From assembly GCF_019219095.1 (NCBI RefSeq), contig NZ_JAHUWH010000010.1, forward strand, positions 1-64,000: a stretch of DNA of 64,000 bases. The letters run 5' to 3'. How positions within the stretch are numbered: the first letter of the stretch is position 1; every line of letters starts with the position of its first letter. Of the stretch, positions 35,295-43,915 are shown in pieces. The translations under genes were made by a program, and so were the position numbers. The stretch comes from Acidovorax sp. sic0104. Its GTDB lineage: Bacteria; Pseudomonadota; Gammaproteobacteria; Burkholderiales; Burkholderiaceae_C. The notes under the pieces are model-generated. The model was given only the letters and a program-made list of their open reading frames with translations, had not been told where the DNA came from and did no database searches.

Positions 35295-36659
35295 ATGCAA
35301 AAGTCCGTCCGCCCCTTTTTACCCTCCCGGCCGACTAGGCCCTGGTGGCCTCTGATGCTCGCGGCGCTGCTCGCAGGCTGCTCCATCGCCGGAGTCGGAG
35401 CGCAGCAACTCACGCCGCCCGGCGTCGGACCCAATCCCTCTTTGCCGCCGCCGGACAAGAACGGCCTCATTCCGACGGTCAACATCGCGCCAGCCGATCA
35501 GTGGCCCCAAGGCACGGTGCCTGTGGCACCCGCGGGCTTCAAGGTGACCGCACTTGCGTCGGGATTGGACCATCCACGTTGGGTGTACACCCTTCCCAAT
35601 GGCGACGTGCTTGTGGCCGAGAGCAACAAGCCCCAGCCCGAGGACGGCGCCAAAAACGTCCACGCCGACGGTCTGCGAGGCAAGGCGATGGGCATGGTCA
35701 TGAAGCGGGCGGGCGCGGGCACGCCCAGCGCCAACCGCATCACGCTGCTGCGCGATGCCGACGGCGACGGCGTGGCGGAGACTCGGGCCGTTTTCATGAA
35801 GGACCTGGTGTCGCCCTTCGGCATGGCGCTGGTGGGCAACCAGCTGTACATCGCCAACGCCAATGCCATCGTCAAGGTGCCCTACGAAACCGGCCAGACC
35901 TCGATCGCATCGACCCCCACCAAGGTTACCGACCTTCCTGCGGGTGCCAACCACCACTGGACCAAGAACATCATCGCCAGCGCCGACGGCAGCAAGCTGT
36001 ACGCAACGGTGGGCTCCAACAGCAACATCGGCGACAACGGCATGGAGGCCGAACAAGGCCGCGCGGCCATTTGGGAGGTGGACTTGGCCACGGGCACCAA
36101 GCGGCTTTTCGCCACCGGCCTGCGCAACCCGAACGGCCTGGGCTGGGAGCCGCAGAGCAAGGCACTCTGGACGGTGGTCAACGAACGCGACGAGCTTGGC
36201 AACGACCTCGTGCCCGACTACCTCACCTCCGTGAAGGACGGTGCCTTCTACGGCTGGCCGTGGAGCTACTGGGGCCAGCATGTGGACAGCCGCGTGAAGC
36301 CGCCCAACCCCGAGATGGTGGCCAAGGCCATCGCGCCGGACTTTGGCCTGGGCGCCCACGTCGCGCCCCTGGGCCTGGCCTTCTCGGATGCGCGCATGCC
36401 TGCGCAGTACGCCAGCGGCGCCTTCATCGGTCAGCACGGTTCCTGGAACCGCAAGGAGCTGACGGGCTACAACGTGGTGTTCGTGCCCTTTGCCGGCGGA
36501 CAGCCCTCCGGCCCACCGGTGCAGTTCCTGGGCGGCTTCCTCAGCAAAGACGGCAAGGCCTACGGACGCCCCGTGGGAGTAGCGCTGGACGCCAAGGGAG
36601 CGCTCCTAGTGGCCGACGATGTGGGCAACGCCATCTGGCGCGTGGTTCGTAGCGAGTAG
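35295..36659 (+). CDS. Sorbosone dehydrogenase-like beta-propeller lipoprotein
   Basis: From ATG 35295 (454 residues) the protein has a hydrophobic signal with a lipobox-like LLAGC, then a six-bladed beta-propeller of the glucose/sorbosone dehydrogenase family: FKVTALASGLDHPRWVYTLP, ANHHWTKNIIASADG, FATGLRNPNGLGWEP and GQHGSWNRKELTGY. Relatives use PQQ and feed electrons to cytochromes, so a link to the adjoining oxidase operon is plausible but inferred. Substrate unknown. Confidence 0.85.
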   Translation: MQKSVRPFLPSRPTRPWWPLMLAALLAGCSIAGVGAQQLTPPGVGPNPSLPPPDKNGLIPTVNIAPADQWPQGTVPVAPAGFKVTALASGLDHPRWVYTLPNGDVLVAESNKPQPEDGAKNVHADGLRGKAMGMVMKRAGAGTPSANRITLLRDADGDGVAETRAVFMKDLVSPFGMALVGNQLYIANANAIVKVPYETGQTSIASTPTKVTDLPAGANHHWTKNIIASADGSKLYATVGSNSNIGDNGMEAEQGRAAIWEVDLATGTKRLFATGLRNPNGLGWEPQSKALWTVVNERDELGNDLVPDYLTSVKDGAFYGWPWSYWGQHVDSRVKPPNPEMVAKAIAPDFGLGAHVAPLGLAFSDARMPAQYASGAFIGQHGSWNRKELTGYNVVFVPFAGGQPSGPPVQFLGGFLSKDGKAYGRPVGVALDAKGALLVADDVGNAIWRVVRSE

Positions 36660-36807
36660 GGCTACGTTGAGCCCATAGACAGCTGTGAGGGTAGGGCGTT
36701 GATTTGCCGGCACAACTGAGCCAGAGGTTCTCGAAAAAACTGGCTTAGCTTTCGGCGTGAGTCGACGACATCCAGGGTTTTTGCGATCTCGCTCAGTTGC
36801 GGAATCC

Positions 36808-37146
36808 CTAACTCCTAGCGGACGCGGCGGCCATCTCTGCTAGAAATGGGCCCTCTTGAGTCGATGGGCGCTCTATCAAGAAATCCTCTCGGTTCTTCCC
36901 CGCGATCCAGGCGGGAGCCCTTCCTCGTCCTGTCCAGGTCGCACCGCTTTTTTCGTCCCGATACTTTTTGGCTGCTTTTTTCACGATGGGCTTCCAAGGA
37001 AAGACTTGCTGCGCAGTGAATCCAAATTCAGCCACCAACGCCTGAACCGTTCTAAGCGCCTCCTCGGATGCCTCTTGTCGGGCCTCTGAAATCGCGGCGT
37101 CCAGCTGCGCCCTTTGTGCCAAAAGATCCTTCAGTGTTGTTGTCAT
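36808..37146 (-). CDS. H-NS family DNA-binding protein
   Basis: From ATG 37146 the product has 112 residues. An N-terminal coiled coil for oligomerisation (about 1-45, TLKDLLAQRAQLDAAISEARQ) is followed by the H-NS DNA-binding domain (about 60-105) with KYRDEKSGATWTGRGRAPAWI, the conserved loop that reads AT-rich minor grooves. It lies beside AT-rich accessory DNA (39.7-44 kb), which H-NS proteins commonly silence. Confidence 0.92.
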   Translation of the reverse strand: MTTTLKDLLAQRAQLDAAISEARQEASEEALRTVQALVAEFGFTAQQVFPWKPIVKKAAKKYRDEKSGATWTGRGRAPAWIAGKNREDFLIERPSTQEGPFLAEMAAASARS

Positions 37147-37511
37147 CGGTTTGAGCTTCGCGTGAATGTCCATCTGTGGGTGAATTATCCAAGCGCCAGC
37201 ACTTCTTGATGTGTCCAGTGGCGAATTCACCTCCGCCGAGCTGAAGGCTCTGGCCCAGCGGTGAAGCCCGATTGCGCGGGGTTCTGGTCTGTCTTAACGC
37301 CGCGCTGATCCATCACAGGCGGCGCCGAAAGATTGTTTTCGATACTGGAACAGTTAGTTTGCGACTAGGCGGTTTTTCCTTGAACACCATCGGCGTACAG
37401 TTCATCCCATCGATGAGCCGAACCCGTAAGGCGACTCACCGAACCCGGTTCAGGAATGGTTTTTGACCCGGCTTTTTTGAGACGCTTTTTTAGCTTTTAA
37501 GGATTTTCATC
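37147..37511. other. Intergenic stretch, 365 bases
   Basis: This holds the divergent upstream regions of the H-NS-like gene and the DUF4148-like gene. A T-rich patch (37467-37500) lies just ahead of the DUF4148-like start. No gene or clear operator was identified. Confidence 0.4.
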
Positions 37512-37805
37512 ATGAACAAGACTGCCCGTTTCCTCTCCGTCGCTGCTGTTGCCGCTTTCGCCGCTTTTGGCGCCCATGCAGATGAAGCCGATAGCTCGCA
37601 GTTCGCCCTGAAGTTCGACACGAACCGCACCCGCGCTGAAGTGGCTGCAGAAGCTGTCGTCGAAGCGCGCACCCACAGCATCGAACCCGCAGGTTCGCGC
37701 GTTGTGACCTACAAGTCCACCGCTGACCGCGCTGCCGTGCGTGCTCTGGCTGCTGAAGCCGTGCGCACCGGCCAGATCCCTTCGAGAGAAATCAGCGCCA
37801 TGTAA
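37512..37805 (+). CDS. Exported DUF4148-like protein
   Basis: The 97-residue protein has a clear signal peptide (about 1-23, ending GAHA) and a short mature part with TNRTRAEVAAEAVVEAR and a basic helix near the end. It resembles the DUF4148 proteins common in Burkholderiales, which are exported and of unknown function. Confidence 0.7.
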   Translation: MNKTARFLSVAAVAAFAAFGAHADEADSSQFALKFDTNRTRAEVAAEAVVEARTHSIEPAGSRVVTYKSTADRAAVRALAAEAVRTGQIPSREISAM

Positions 37806-37868
37806 TTGGCAGACCAACTGCTTGGGTTGGATTGAAGCAGTTGCGGGACTTCCCATGGTGGTGGCGCT

Positions 37869-39032
37869 TTGCGTTTGCGGGTGCTGCTGCCATGGGGAGT
37901 GTTAACTGAGCCGCAGGGGCGGGCAGGCAGATCGGGCTACACCGTCGTCGGCGGTGAGACACTGCGCGACGTGGCGCGCAATGTGCTGGGGGACGCTAGC
38001 CTGTGGTGGCGCATTGCCGATGCCAACTCCCTTGCCGTGTCGGCCGATACACGGCTGACCGCGGGGCAGACCCTCACGGTCCCCAAGCTGGCGCTCAACG
38101 CCAACAACGCCGACACCTTCCAGCCCTATGACCCGAGCAAGATCACCGGCAGCATGGATCCCACCCTGCCCGTGCCTGCGCAGGGGGACAAGTGTGGGGG
38201 GATGGGAAAGATCATCATGGCCGTCGTGGCTGTGGTTGTGGCTGTGTATGCGCCGCAGTTCTTGGGACAGATGGGTTTTTCTGGGCTGACGACAGGAGCG
38301 GCCGGAGCAGGCTCGGTCACTGCGCTGGGGGGAGCGGTGGGTGGCGCCGCCGGCTCCATCGCCAGCCAGGCGGTGGGCAACGCCATCGGTGCGCAGGACG
38401 GCTTCAGCTGGAAGGGCGTTGCCATGGGGGCGCTCTCCGGTGGCATCAGCGCGGGCCTGTCGGGCTCTGAACTGCTGGGCGGCAACAGCTGGCAGATGAC
38501 TGCAGCCCGCATGGCCACGGCCAATGCGCTCACCCAGGGTGTGGCCGTGGCCACTGGGCTGCAAAAGAGCTTTGACTGGAGAGGGGTGGCTGCTTCTGCC
38601 GTTGGCGGTGGGGTGGGCGTTGCCGTCAGCGGCCCGCTCACCGGCGCGCTTGGAAACTTCGGCGGCCGTCTGGCCACGGGGTTGGTGGCGGGCACAGCTG
38701 CTGCCATGGCCCGTGGGGGCAAGGTGGCTATTCAGCAGGTGGCTGTGGATGCGTTTGGCAATGCGCTTGGCCAGAGCCTGGCCTACGGCAACGGGCAGGC
38801 ATCGGGCGCCGGATCGGGCACTCAGGAAAACCGGCTCGGCGGGTTCATCCAAAACAACACCGATCGCGATCAGAACATCGCTCGCATGCTTGATTTGGCT
38901 AACAGGCCCGAGTCAGTTGGGACATGGGCTGGCATGGGCGGCGGCGGTGGCGGCGGGCTTGACGAGGGCAGTCGCAGTGACAGCGGATTTGGCTTCATCG
39001 ATGAGTCAGGAGCGCGACGACAGGGCCGGTAG
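37869..39032 (+). CDS. LysM and glycine-zipper protein, truncated relative of a polymorphic toxin
   Basis: The 387-residue product has a LysM domain (about 23-72, GYTVVGGETLRDVARNVLGD) that usually sits near the C-terminus of giant RHS-type or secreted toxin proteins. It is followed by a hydrophobic Ala/Gly-rich region (about 112-315) with repeated glycine-zipper helices and a Gly-rich tail. The only start is TTG with no good ribosome site, and the expected giant upstream part is absent, so it looks like an N-terminally lost carrier. The toxin gene starts 2 bases after its stop. Confidence 0.75.
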   Translation: MRLRVLLPWGVLTEPQGRAGRSGYTVVGGETLRDVARNVLGDASLWWRIADANSLAVSADTRLTAGQTLTVPKLALNANNADTFQPYDPSKITGSMDPTLPVPAQGDKCGGMGKIIMAVVAVVVAVYAPQFLGQMGFSGLTTGAAGAGSVTALGGAVGGAAGSIASQAVGNAIGAQDGFSWKGVAMGALSGGISAGLSGSELLGGNSWQMTAARMATANALTQGVAVATGLQKSFDWRGVAASAVGGGVGVAVSGPLTGALGNFGGRLATGLVAGTAAAMARGGKVAIQQVAVDAFGNALGQSLAYGNGQASGAGSGTQENRLGGFIQNNTDRDQNIARMLDLANRPESVGTWAGMGGGGGGGLDEGSRSDSGFGFIDESGARRQGR

Positions 39033-39034
39033 AG

Positions 39035-40168
39035 ATGAATGAAGGTCGCCCAGTGGGTATACCCTTACCGCCTTCTCCTTACCAATGGGTGCCGAACCAA
39101 TGGGTCGGCCGCGAAGTCGGATACCTTGTTCCAGGGCATTGGATAGACACTGGTAACGCACCAGAGCGCGGTGTACTTGTAGACGCGCAGGCGAGTTCCA
39201 ACGCCTTCTACACGGACAGAATCGCCGATGCTTCCAATCCGTTTGCCGCCGTCAGCTACACCCTTGGTCGCGCTGCGAACAATGCGGGCTATGACATCGC
39301 CAACGGCGTTGCGGGCCTGTACAACTTGGCGACCGATGCCCAAACACGGGCGAACCTGATCGTTGCCGGCGTCAATACAATTGCGCATCCTTTTGACACC
39401 GGCACTGCGCTTTATGGCGCGGGTGCTAAATATGTCAGTAATACCAGCATTGGACAGATGGGCGAGGATGCCCTACGGTTTGGTTTGGGTGGTTTAGCCA
39501 CTGCTGGCATTGGCAAGGGAGCGACCGCCGTGGGTGGACTGGCAGTTGATGGCACAGCCGCTGCAGGCCGATGGATTGCACCGGCACTTGGAGACGCGAT
39601 TGAAAGTCAAATTGCTCGCACGGGTGGTTTGGCATACATGGTCGAGCCGGGGATGTCAGCCGGAGGAGCCACTGTCGTTCGCGGTGGAGATGCAATAGCA
39701 GTTACAGCGAACGTCGGTAGAAACTCAGTAACTTGGATTGTTGAGTCAGAAGGCGCGCTACAGTCGGCATCTGGAACTCTTCGAGATACCTTCTCCAATG
39801 CGGCCCGAACTACTGCCGAAAGAGAAGCGCAATCCTTCGTAGGTGCTTCAGGCATTGCTGGCGACCAAGGTGGGCATCTGGTTGGACATAGATTCGTTCT
39901 GAATCAAGGGGAAATAAACATGTTCCCCCAAGAAGCCAGCTTCAATAATTCCGCGTTCAGAACACTTGAAAATGATTACGCTCGTTATACTCGACAAGGC
40001 TACCAAGTCGACTTCAATCATACGCTAGAGAATTTTAGTTCAAGTGGGCGCCCTGGTTCTTTATCGTATACATTTGATGTAACCGACTCCGCTGGAAATC
40101 TCATTGATTCTGCAAGTGGAAGATTTTTTAATCAAGCCGGTCAAAACTACACAAGGAGAGCTTGGTAA
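39035..40168 (+). CDS. Predicted HNH-superfold nuclease toxin
   Basis: The 377-residue product has an N-terminal region (about 1-180, glycine-rich helices like pre-toxin segments) and a C-terminal nuclease-like domain (about 265-377). The motif GDQGGHLVGHRF with H281, then N295, N304 and E312 in NNSAFRTLENDYARY, matches the DNA/RNA non-specific endonuclease (beta-beta-alpha metal) pattern. The 3' third is visibly more AT-rich than the 5' part, as when toxin tips are exchanged. Its stop overlaps the putative immunity start by one base (TAATG). Confidence 0.8.
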   Translation: MNEGRPVGIPLPPSPYQWVPNQWVGREVGYLVPGHWIDTGNAPERGVLVDAQASSNAFYTDRIADASNPFAAVSYTLGRAANNAGYDIANGVAGLYNLATDAQTRANLIVAGVNTIAHPFDTGTALYGAGAKYVSNTSIGQMGEDALRFGLGGLATAGIGKGATAVGGLAVDGTAAAGRWIAPALGDAIESQIARTGGLAYMVEPGMSAGGATVVRGGDAIAVTANVGRNSVTWIVESEGALQSASGTLRDTFSNAARTTAEREAQSFVGASGIAGDQGGHLVGHRFVLNQGEINMFPQEASFNNSAFRTLENDYARYTRQGYQVDFNHTLENFSSSGRPGSLSYTFDVTDSAGNLIDSASGRFFNQAGQNYTRRAW

Positions 40169-40539
40169 TGCATGAAGAGCAATCAATAATTGTGATTGAT
40201 TTAGCAAAAGAATTCATATCTCTGATGCGTAAAATCAAACCATCTTGGCGGCGAGCATTTTTTAGATTCAGCATTGATTCTTTGAGAATTGGATCGAATG
40301 CCTCTTACGAGAGTGAAGATGGAGTTGCATTAATCAGCGCATTGAAAAATAATCTCTTTTTTATCCAAATGAATGAAAAAAGCGAAAATTTATTCCGCCT
40401 TCTTGGCAAGGAAGAAGGGGTTTTTTTATTGACTATTGATTCAAATTTTGATTACAAAATTGATTTTGAATTTAATGATCTGGGGCGCTGGAAAATATCA
40501 AAAATGGATGGAGAAACAGGAATTCCGAAAGGCATTTGA
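40168..40539 (+). CDS. Putative immunity protein for the adjoining toxin
   Basis: ATG 40168 follows AAGGAGAG with 7-base spacing; a TTG 6 bases earlier is less likely. The 123-residue protein is rich in Ile, Phe, Lys and Asn, AT-rich in sequence and unlike any family I know. The role is inferred only from position: it follows and overlaps a toxin-like gene, as immunity genes do. Confidence 0.65.
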   Translation: MHEEQSIIVIDLAKEFISLMRKIKPSWRRAFFRFSIDSLRIGSNASYESEDGVALISALKNNLFFIQMNEKSENLFRLLGKEEGVFLLTIDSNFDYKIDFEFNDLGRWKISKMDGETGIPKGI

Positions 40540-40561
40540 TCTTACCCAGCGATAAACCAAA

Positions 40562-40608
40562 AAGCCCTCCCGACCCTGGCACATAGGCCGGGGTTGGCGA
40601 GGGCTTCG
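40562..40608. terminator. Hairpin terminator after the immunity gene
   Basis: AGCCCTC and GAGGGCT pair around a second internal GC-rich stem; the minus strand follows with five T and the plus strand with a short T-poor end. It may serve both directions, best for minus-strand transcripts. Confidence 0.45.
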
Positions 40609-40656
40609 TCGTTGGTGGCGGAGTTCGCTGCCTGCTGTTGCTGCCGGCCTCGGCCG

Positions 40657-40812
40657 TCAGTCCTGCACCCCCGAACGGTTCATCTCTGCAAGCACGGCCC
40701 GCATCTCCTGGTAGCCGATCACGTTGGTATTGAAGACCGCATAGGTGGGCGTGCCCGGGCTGGTGCCTTCGCTGCTGGCGGTGGTCATCAGCCGGATGTC
40801 GTTGAGGCGCTC
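40657..40812 (-). pseudogene. C-terminal fragment of an unidentified gene
   Basis: The minus-strand frame ending at TGA 40657 reads like a protein end (ERLNDIRLMTTASSEGTSPG, then TYAVFNTNVIGYQEMRAVLA). The upstream part is missing: at about 40806-40815 it runs into a different gene fragment on the other strand. The parent gene is unknown. Confidence 0.35.
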
Positions 40813-40859
40813 TGCACAAGCGCGCGCAAGGATTCGACACCTTCACCGAATACGCCCTG

Positions 40860-41270
40860 ATGAACGCCAACACCGGCGGCCAGGCGCCGGTGAGGGCGCA
40901 GCAGCTCCTCAAGCGCTACGGCAAGTTGCCCGATGCCGTGCTCGTGCGCGGCGACCGCCTGTGGCTCGCCGAAACCGAATCCGCGCCGAAGAGCACGCAG
41001 GAACTCATGCGCATCGCGGCCCTGGCCGAGCACGTCGGCCGCAAGGTCCACCCCGAACTGCCGTTCGTGCTGGCCGGCCTGTTCATCGTCTTCGACGGCT
41101 CGCAGAACCACGGCGCGCGCATCGCCAAGGCGGCGGCCGAGCGCTGGGCGCGCTACAGCGCCGCCGACCAGGCCACGCTCGCCAGTCGCGTCACGCTGGC
41201 CCGCGTGGACCTCGGCCTGCCGCTCGTGTGGCGCGGCTGCAGCGAGGCGCCGCTGGCACTGCGCGTTTAA
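40860..41270 (+). pseudogene. Unidentified gene lacking its 5' end
   Basis: The plus-strand frame is protein-like from just after a TGA at 40803-40805 (GFDTFTEYALMNANTGGQ) to the stop near 41270, about 154 residues; ATG 40860 is inside it and has no ribosome site. The soluble product has alternating helices and strands (LPFVLAGLFIVFDGSQNHG). GC-rich codon use differs from the toxin region. The 5' end seems deleted at the junction with the opposite-strand fragment. Family unknown; a conjugative-element origin is possible but unproven. Confidence 0.4.
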
Positions 41271-41605
41271 AACCCTGGTACTACACCAGGGAGGACACCT
41301 CCGCAACAACGCGAGGCCACCCACGACATGCCGAGGGGCGTGCCGTCGTGGGCGAGGAAGACGCCTTTCTCGCGCAAGTCCCAGGCGAGCTGCGGCCGGG
41401 CACGGGTCAGGTACTCCTGCAGCCAGTGCAAGGCGCGCTCGCTCACCGGCAGCAAGCGGTCCTTGCGGCCCTTGCCTTCGGGCGCATACGGAGTGATCAG
41501 CCCCACCAGGTTTGCCCACGGCACCACGCGTTCCATCTCTGCCAGAAACTCGCGCTTGCGCGTGCGCTTGGTCGTCAGGTTCAGGCCCAGGTCGGCTTGC
41601 TTCAT
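41267..41605 (-). pseudogene. Chimera of IS5-type transposase start and tyrosine recombinase fragment
   Basis: One open frame of 112 residues joins two unrelated families. Residues 1-46 (MKQADLGLNLTTKRTRKREF, then AEMERVVPWANLVGLITPY) are the N-terminus of an IS5-family transposase. From about residue 50 (DRLLPVSERALHWLQEYLTR, then GVFLAHDGTPLG) it is an internal part of a tyrosine recombinase/integrase, which is itself cut before its catalytic HxxR. The junction lies in a GKGRK segment. Neither activity can remain. Confidence 0.72.
41273..41291. repeat. Perfect 7-base inverted repeat
   Basis: CCCTGGT and ACCAGGG are separated by 5 bases, at the 3' edge of the recombinase fragment. It could be a recombination site half or a hairpin. 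Confidence 0.4.
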
Positions 41606-41872
41606 GGCTTAGATTCTCTGCGCGAACTCGCCTTTGATCAGCACATCACGGCTCTATTTACGCAGACCTTCCCTAACCCTCTGGCTCAGTTGTGTGCCGG
41701 TGAATCAACAATGCAATCCCCAAAAAGGCTGCGAGAGAGATGGCGTATCCTGCTGCGTCAGCTCCTTTTTGGTCCAACCATGCAAACCCTAACCAGCGTC
41801 CTGTCACCTCTTCTTGCCCAAGCGATCGAAGCCAGTTCCAGTGGTGATACGAGCCTTGCGCTTAGCCTGTTT

Positions 41873-41906
41873 GCGCAAGCCGCGCAAGCCGCGCAAGCCG
41901 CTCAAG
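41873..41906 (+). repeat. Nine-base tandem repeat GCGCAAGCC
   Basis: Three perfect copies and a partial fourth (coding Gln-Ala-Ala on the plus strand). They lie at the end of a possible gene start (ATG 41779, MQTLTSVLSPLLAQAIEASS) that is cut where the opposite-strand IS21 fragment begins, near 41917. Confidence 0.5.
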
Positions 41907-42237
41907 ACCCTGAGACAGCCCCTGACTCCAGTGCCAACTCCACTGCAGCGAGCACAGCCTGTTCATCGTGGTGCAGCACCAGTGCCAGTACCTCCACCAT
42001 CTCCCGGTCGCCGCCTTGCTGCTTCAAGAGAGCGGCCTGCAGGCGCTTGAAGGCCGGCGGAAACTCCAGGAAGGGAGCTCCATTGCGCAGGGCCCCGGGC
42101 TTGCGCTGCAGCACCGCCAAATAGTGGCGCCAGTCGTACACGGTCTGACCCGAACCATGGTGGTTACCTGTCATTGGTGCCGGCGGAGTGTTCAAATTGA
42201 TATGGACACAGTGTTCGGGTGTGCCCGGCATACGCAA
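41902..42237 (-). pseudogene. istA: IS21-family transposase IstA, C-terminal fragment
   Basis: The reading YDWRHYLAVLQRKPGALRNG followed by PFLEF, GGDREMVEVLALVLHH and VELALESGAVS is the C-terminal region of IS21 IstA transposases. Only about 85 codons remain; the catalytic domain and the istB partner are missing. The other half of an IstA lies at 43.4 kb in opposite orientation. Confidence 0.75.
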
Positions 42238-42341
42238 GTACGTGCAGAGCTGCCAAAATCCGTCTCAAAAGGCCAGCTAGGTCACTTCGGGTGGCTTGCT
42301 TCATGACGCATTGAGTCGCCGTACCGCACGGCATCGCTGCT

Positions 42342-42764
42342 TTGATTGAACTCCCGACGGACTTTATTTCCCAAGCTGCGAACTCTCCCTTCTGTTTGGG
42401 AATCTCCGACGAACTTTCGCGCTCAGGAAAGTGGTTGAAGAATCAACGACTTACGAACGATGATCTCGACGCACTTTATTTGTTGGAGTCAGCAGTCCTT
42501 GATCATTCCCCCAGCGAGCTGACGAACGAATCGGGAGGGCGGCACTACAACAAGATCTTGGAAGAAGAGGCCGCTTGCCTTTCAGGCGTCTTGCTTGTTC
42601 CAAGAGCTGCCGCGATCTCTATTGCTGCTAGCGGAGACACGGTAGAGGACGCCGCGGCTCGCTATGGCATCAGCCCAGCGATGATGCGCATGCGCCTAAA
42701 CCAAAGCGGTGCGTTACGCATCATCGCGCGAAAACGGGCAAACGAACAGATATCAGTCTGGTGA
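42342..42764 (+). pseudogene. ImmA/IrrE-type metallopeptidase, degenerate
   Basis: The C-terminal half (about 55-140: LDHSPSEL, GGRHYNKILEEEAACLSGVL, LVPR, AARYGISPAMMRMRLNQSGA) follows the ImmA/IrrE (M78) pattern. The zinc-binding HExxH that should precede LDHSP is absent; in its place stands DDLDALYLLESAV, a segment that is part of a repeat found again at 43.2 kb. The only start is TTG without a ribosome site. The gene therefore looks like a rearranged remnant of a phage/ICE regulator protease. Confidence 0.6.
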
Positions 42765-42863
42765 GTCCGATGGTGGAGAAACACTAGGCTGGGCGAAACG
42801 CATCTGGTCAGCCCCCAATGCGTAGCTCCAAGACAGAAGCACAGCCAGTCTTAGTAGCCGGTC

Positions 42864-42891
42864 CAACTGTTGCACAGCAGAGCAACAGTTG
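42864..42891. repeat. Perfect 10-base inverted repeat
   Basis: CAACTGTTGC, an 8-base spacer, then GCAACAGTTG. It is long enough to be a repressor operator or a recombination/terminal repeat; it lies about 100 bases after the broken ImmA/IrrE gene. Confidence 0.6.
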
Positions 42892-43154
42892 CCTCAAAGA
42901 CTGTTAGCGTAGTGGCTCAATCGGCCTGCCCACTAACGACTGTCCACTCAAGCCGTGGATGAAGCTGTGGATATCTCCGTGGTATGTCCCGGCAGACCAG
43001 TACAGGCGCGGGTCCCTATGGAGTGCTTAGTTTCTAAGCATGGACAGACCGCGATGGCCACCGCACTCAGCTGAAGAGTGTCGCCGAAAGTGGTTGGCCA
43101 CACCTCTGCTCGAACCGTGTGCAGCGCCAAGCATAATCCCACAATGCAGGAAAC

Positions 43155-43202
43155 GCCCGACGGACTTTGTTTTCATCCGACGGACTTTATTTGTTGGAGT
43201 CA
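43155..43202 (+). repeat. Two copies of a CCGACGGACTTTRTTT repeat
   Basis: Copies start at about 43155 and 43177. The second continues as TATTTGTTGGAGTCA and matches 23 of 24 bases with 42468-42491 inside the degenerate ImmA/IrrE gene; a shorter copy is at 42353-42369. Copying of short pieces of the same sequence is the simplest reading. Confidence 0.6.
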
Positions 43203-43446
43203 ATAAGGGCCGGCGTGGTCATCTTGTGCAATCACCATGACGATCTTGGCCAGATTGCAGAGCTTCTCCACACACCACTGCGCCTTGCGCTCGTTGTTGT
43301 CTGCTTAGACAGCTTTCGCACGCCGCCTTCCCCGTAGAATTTTGAATTCCATTGAATATTGATCCAATTCAAGCAGTAATTGCCATTTGAAGCTTACCCA
43401 CGTAATAACCCCATTCTGCTTATTCTAGGAGCAGGAGATTTCAGGA

Positions 43447-43788
43447 GTGATAGACGTGGCGACACTCATTGTCATCAGGCGATGGGCCTTACGCGAGCAG
43501 CCGTCCATCCGCGAGATTTTAAGGCGCACAGGCCTGGCTCGCAACATCGTAAAGAAGTGCCTGCGCTCGGGTGATGAGCAATCGAGCTATGCCAAGCGCG
43601 AGAGCTCCAGCAAACTCGATCCATTCGCAGAGAAGCTTCCTACCTGGCTAGCCCTTGAGACAAAAAAGTCGCGCAAACAGCGGCGCATTTTGCGGCAACT
43701 CCATACACAAAGACAACTATCGGTTCAAAATAACTCTGCCAAGCCTCAGCCTAAAAAGGAGAAAACCCAGCATTTATCCACATCGTAG
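43447..43788 (+). pseudogene. istA: IS21-family transposase IstA, N-terminal fragment
   Basis: GTG 43447 opens a reading with the IS21 IstA N-terminus: IDVATLIVIRRWALREQPSI (helix-turn-helix REILRRTGLARNIVKKCLRS), SKLDPFAEKLPTWLALETKK, SRKQRRILRQLH. From about residue 87 the sequence departs from the family, and the remaining frame is unrelated. The catalytic domain is missing, so it is a relic. Confidence 0.75.
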
Positions 43789-43915
43789 ACCTCTCATCTT
43801 ACACAACAGAGTGAGTCGGTATTCGATGAAAAACGCGGGGGTCAGGTCTCAGTGAATTTCAACAGCGTCGAGAAGAAGATCAATCTTCTTCGATCGAATC
43901 AAGTCACTGAGGAAA

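Larger units (their letters stand above)
42765..43446. other. Gene-free stretch between mobile remnants
   Basis: No supportable gene in about 680 bases. It contains a 10-base perfect inverted repeat (42864-42891), two copies of a short repeat (43155-43202), a small palindrome near 43297-43310, and presumably the left side of the following IS21 remnant. Confidence 0.4.

Noticed and set aside
40745..42124. 459-codon plus-strand open frame
   Set aside because: It crosses the antisense of the recombinase-transposase chimera and of the IS21 fragment; the composition is Arg/Pro/Ala-rich with no family. Only a short start near 41779 looks protein-like.
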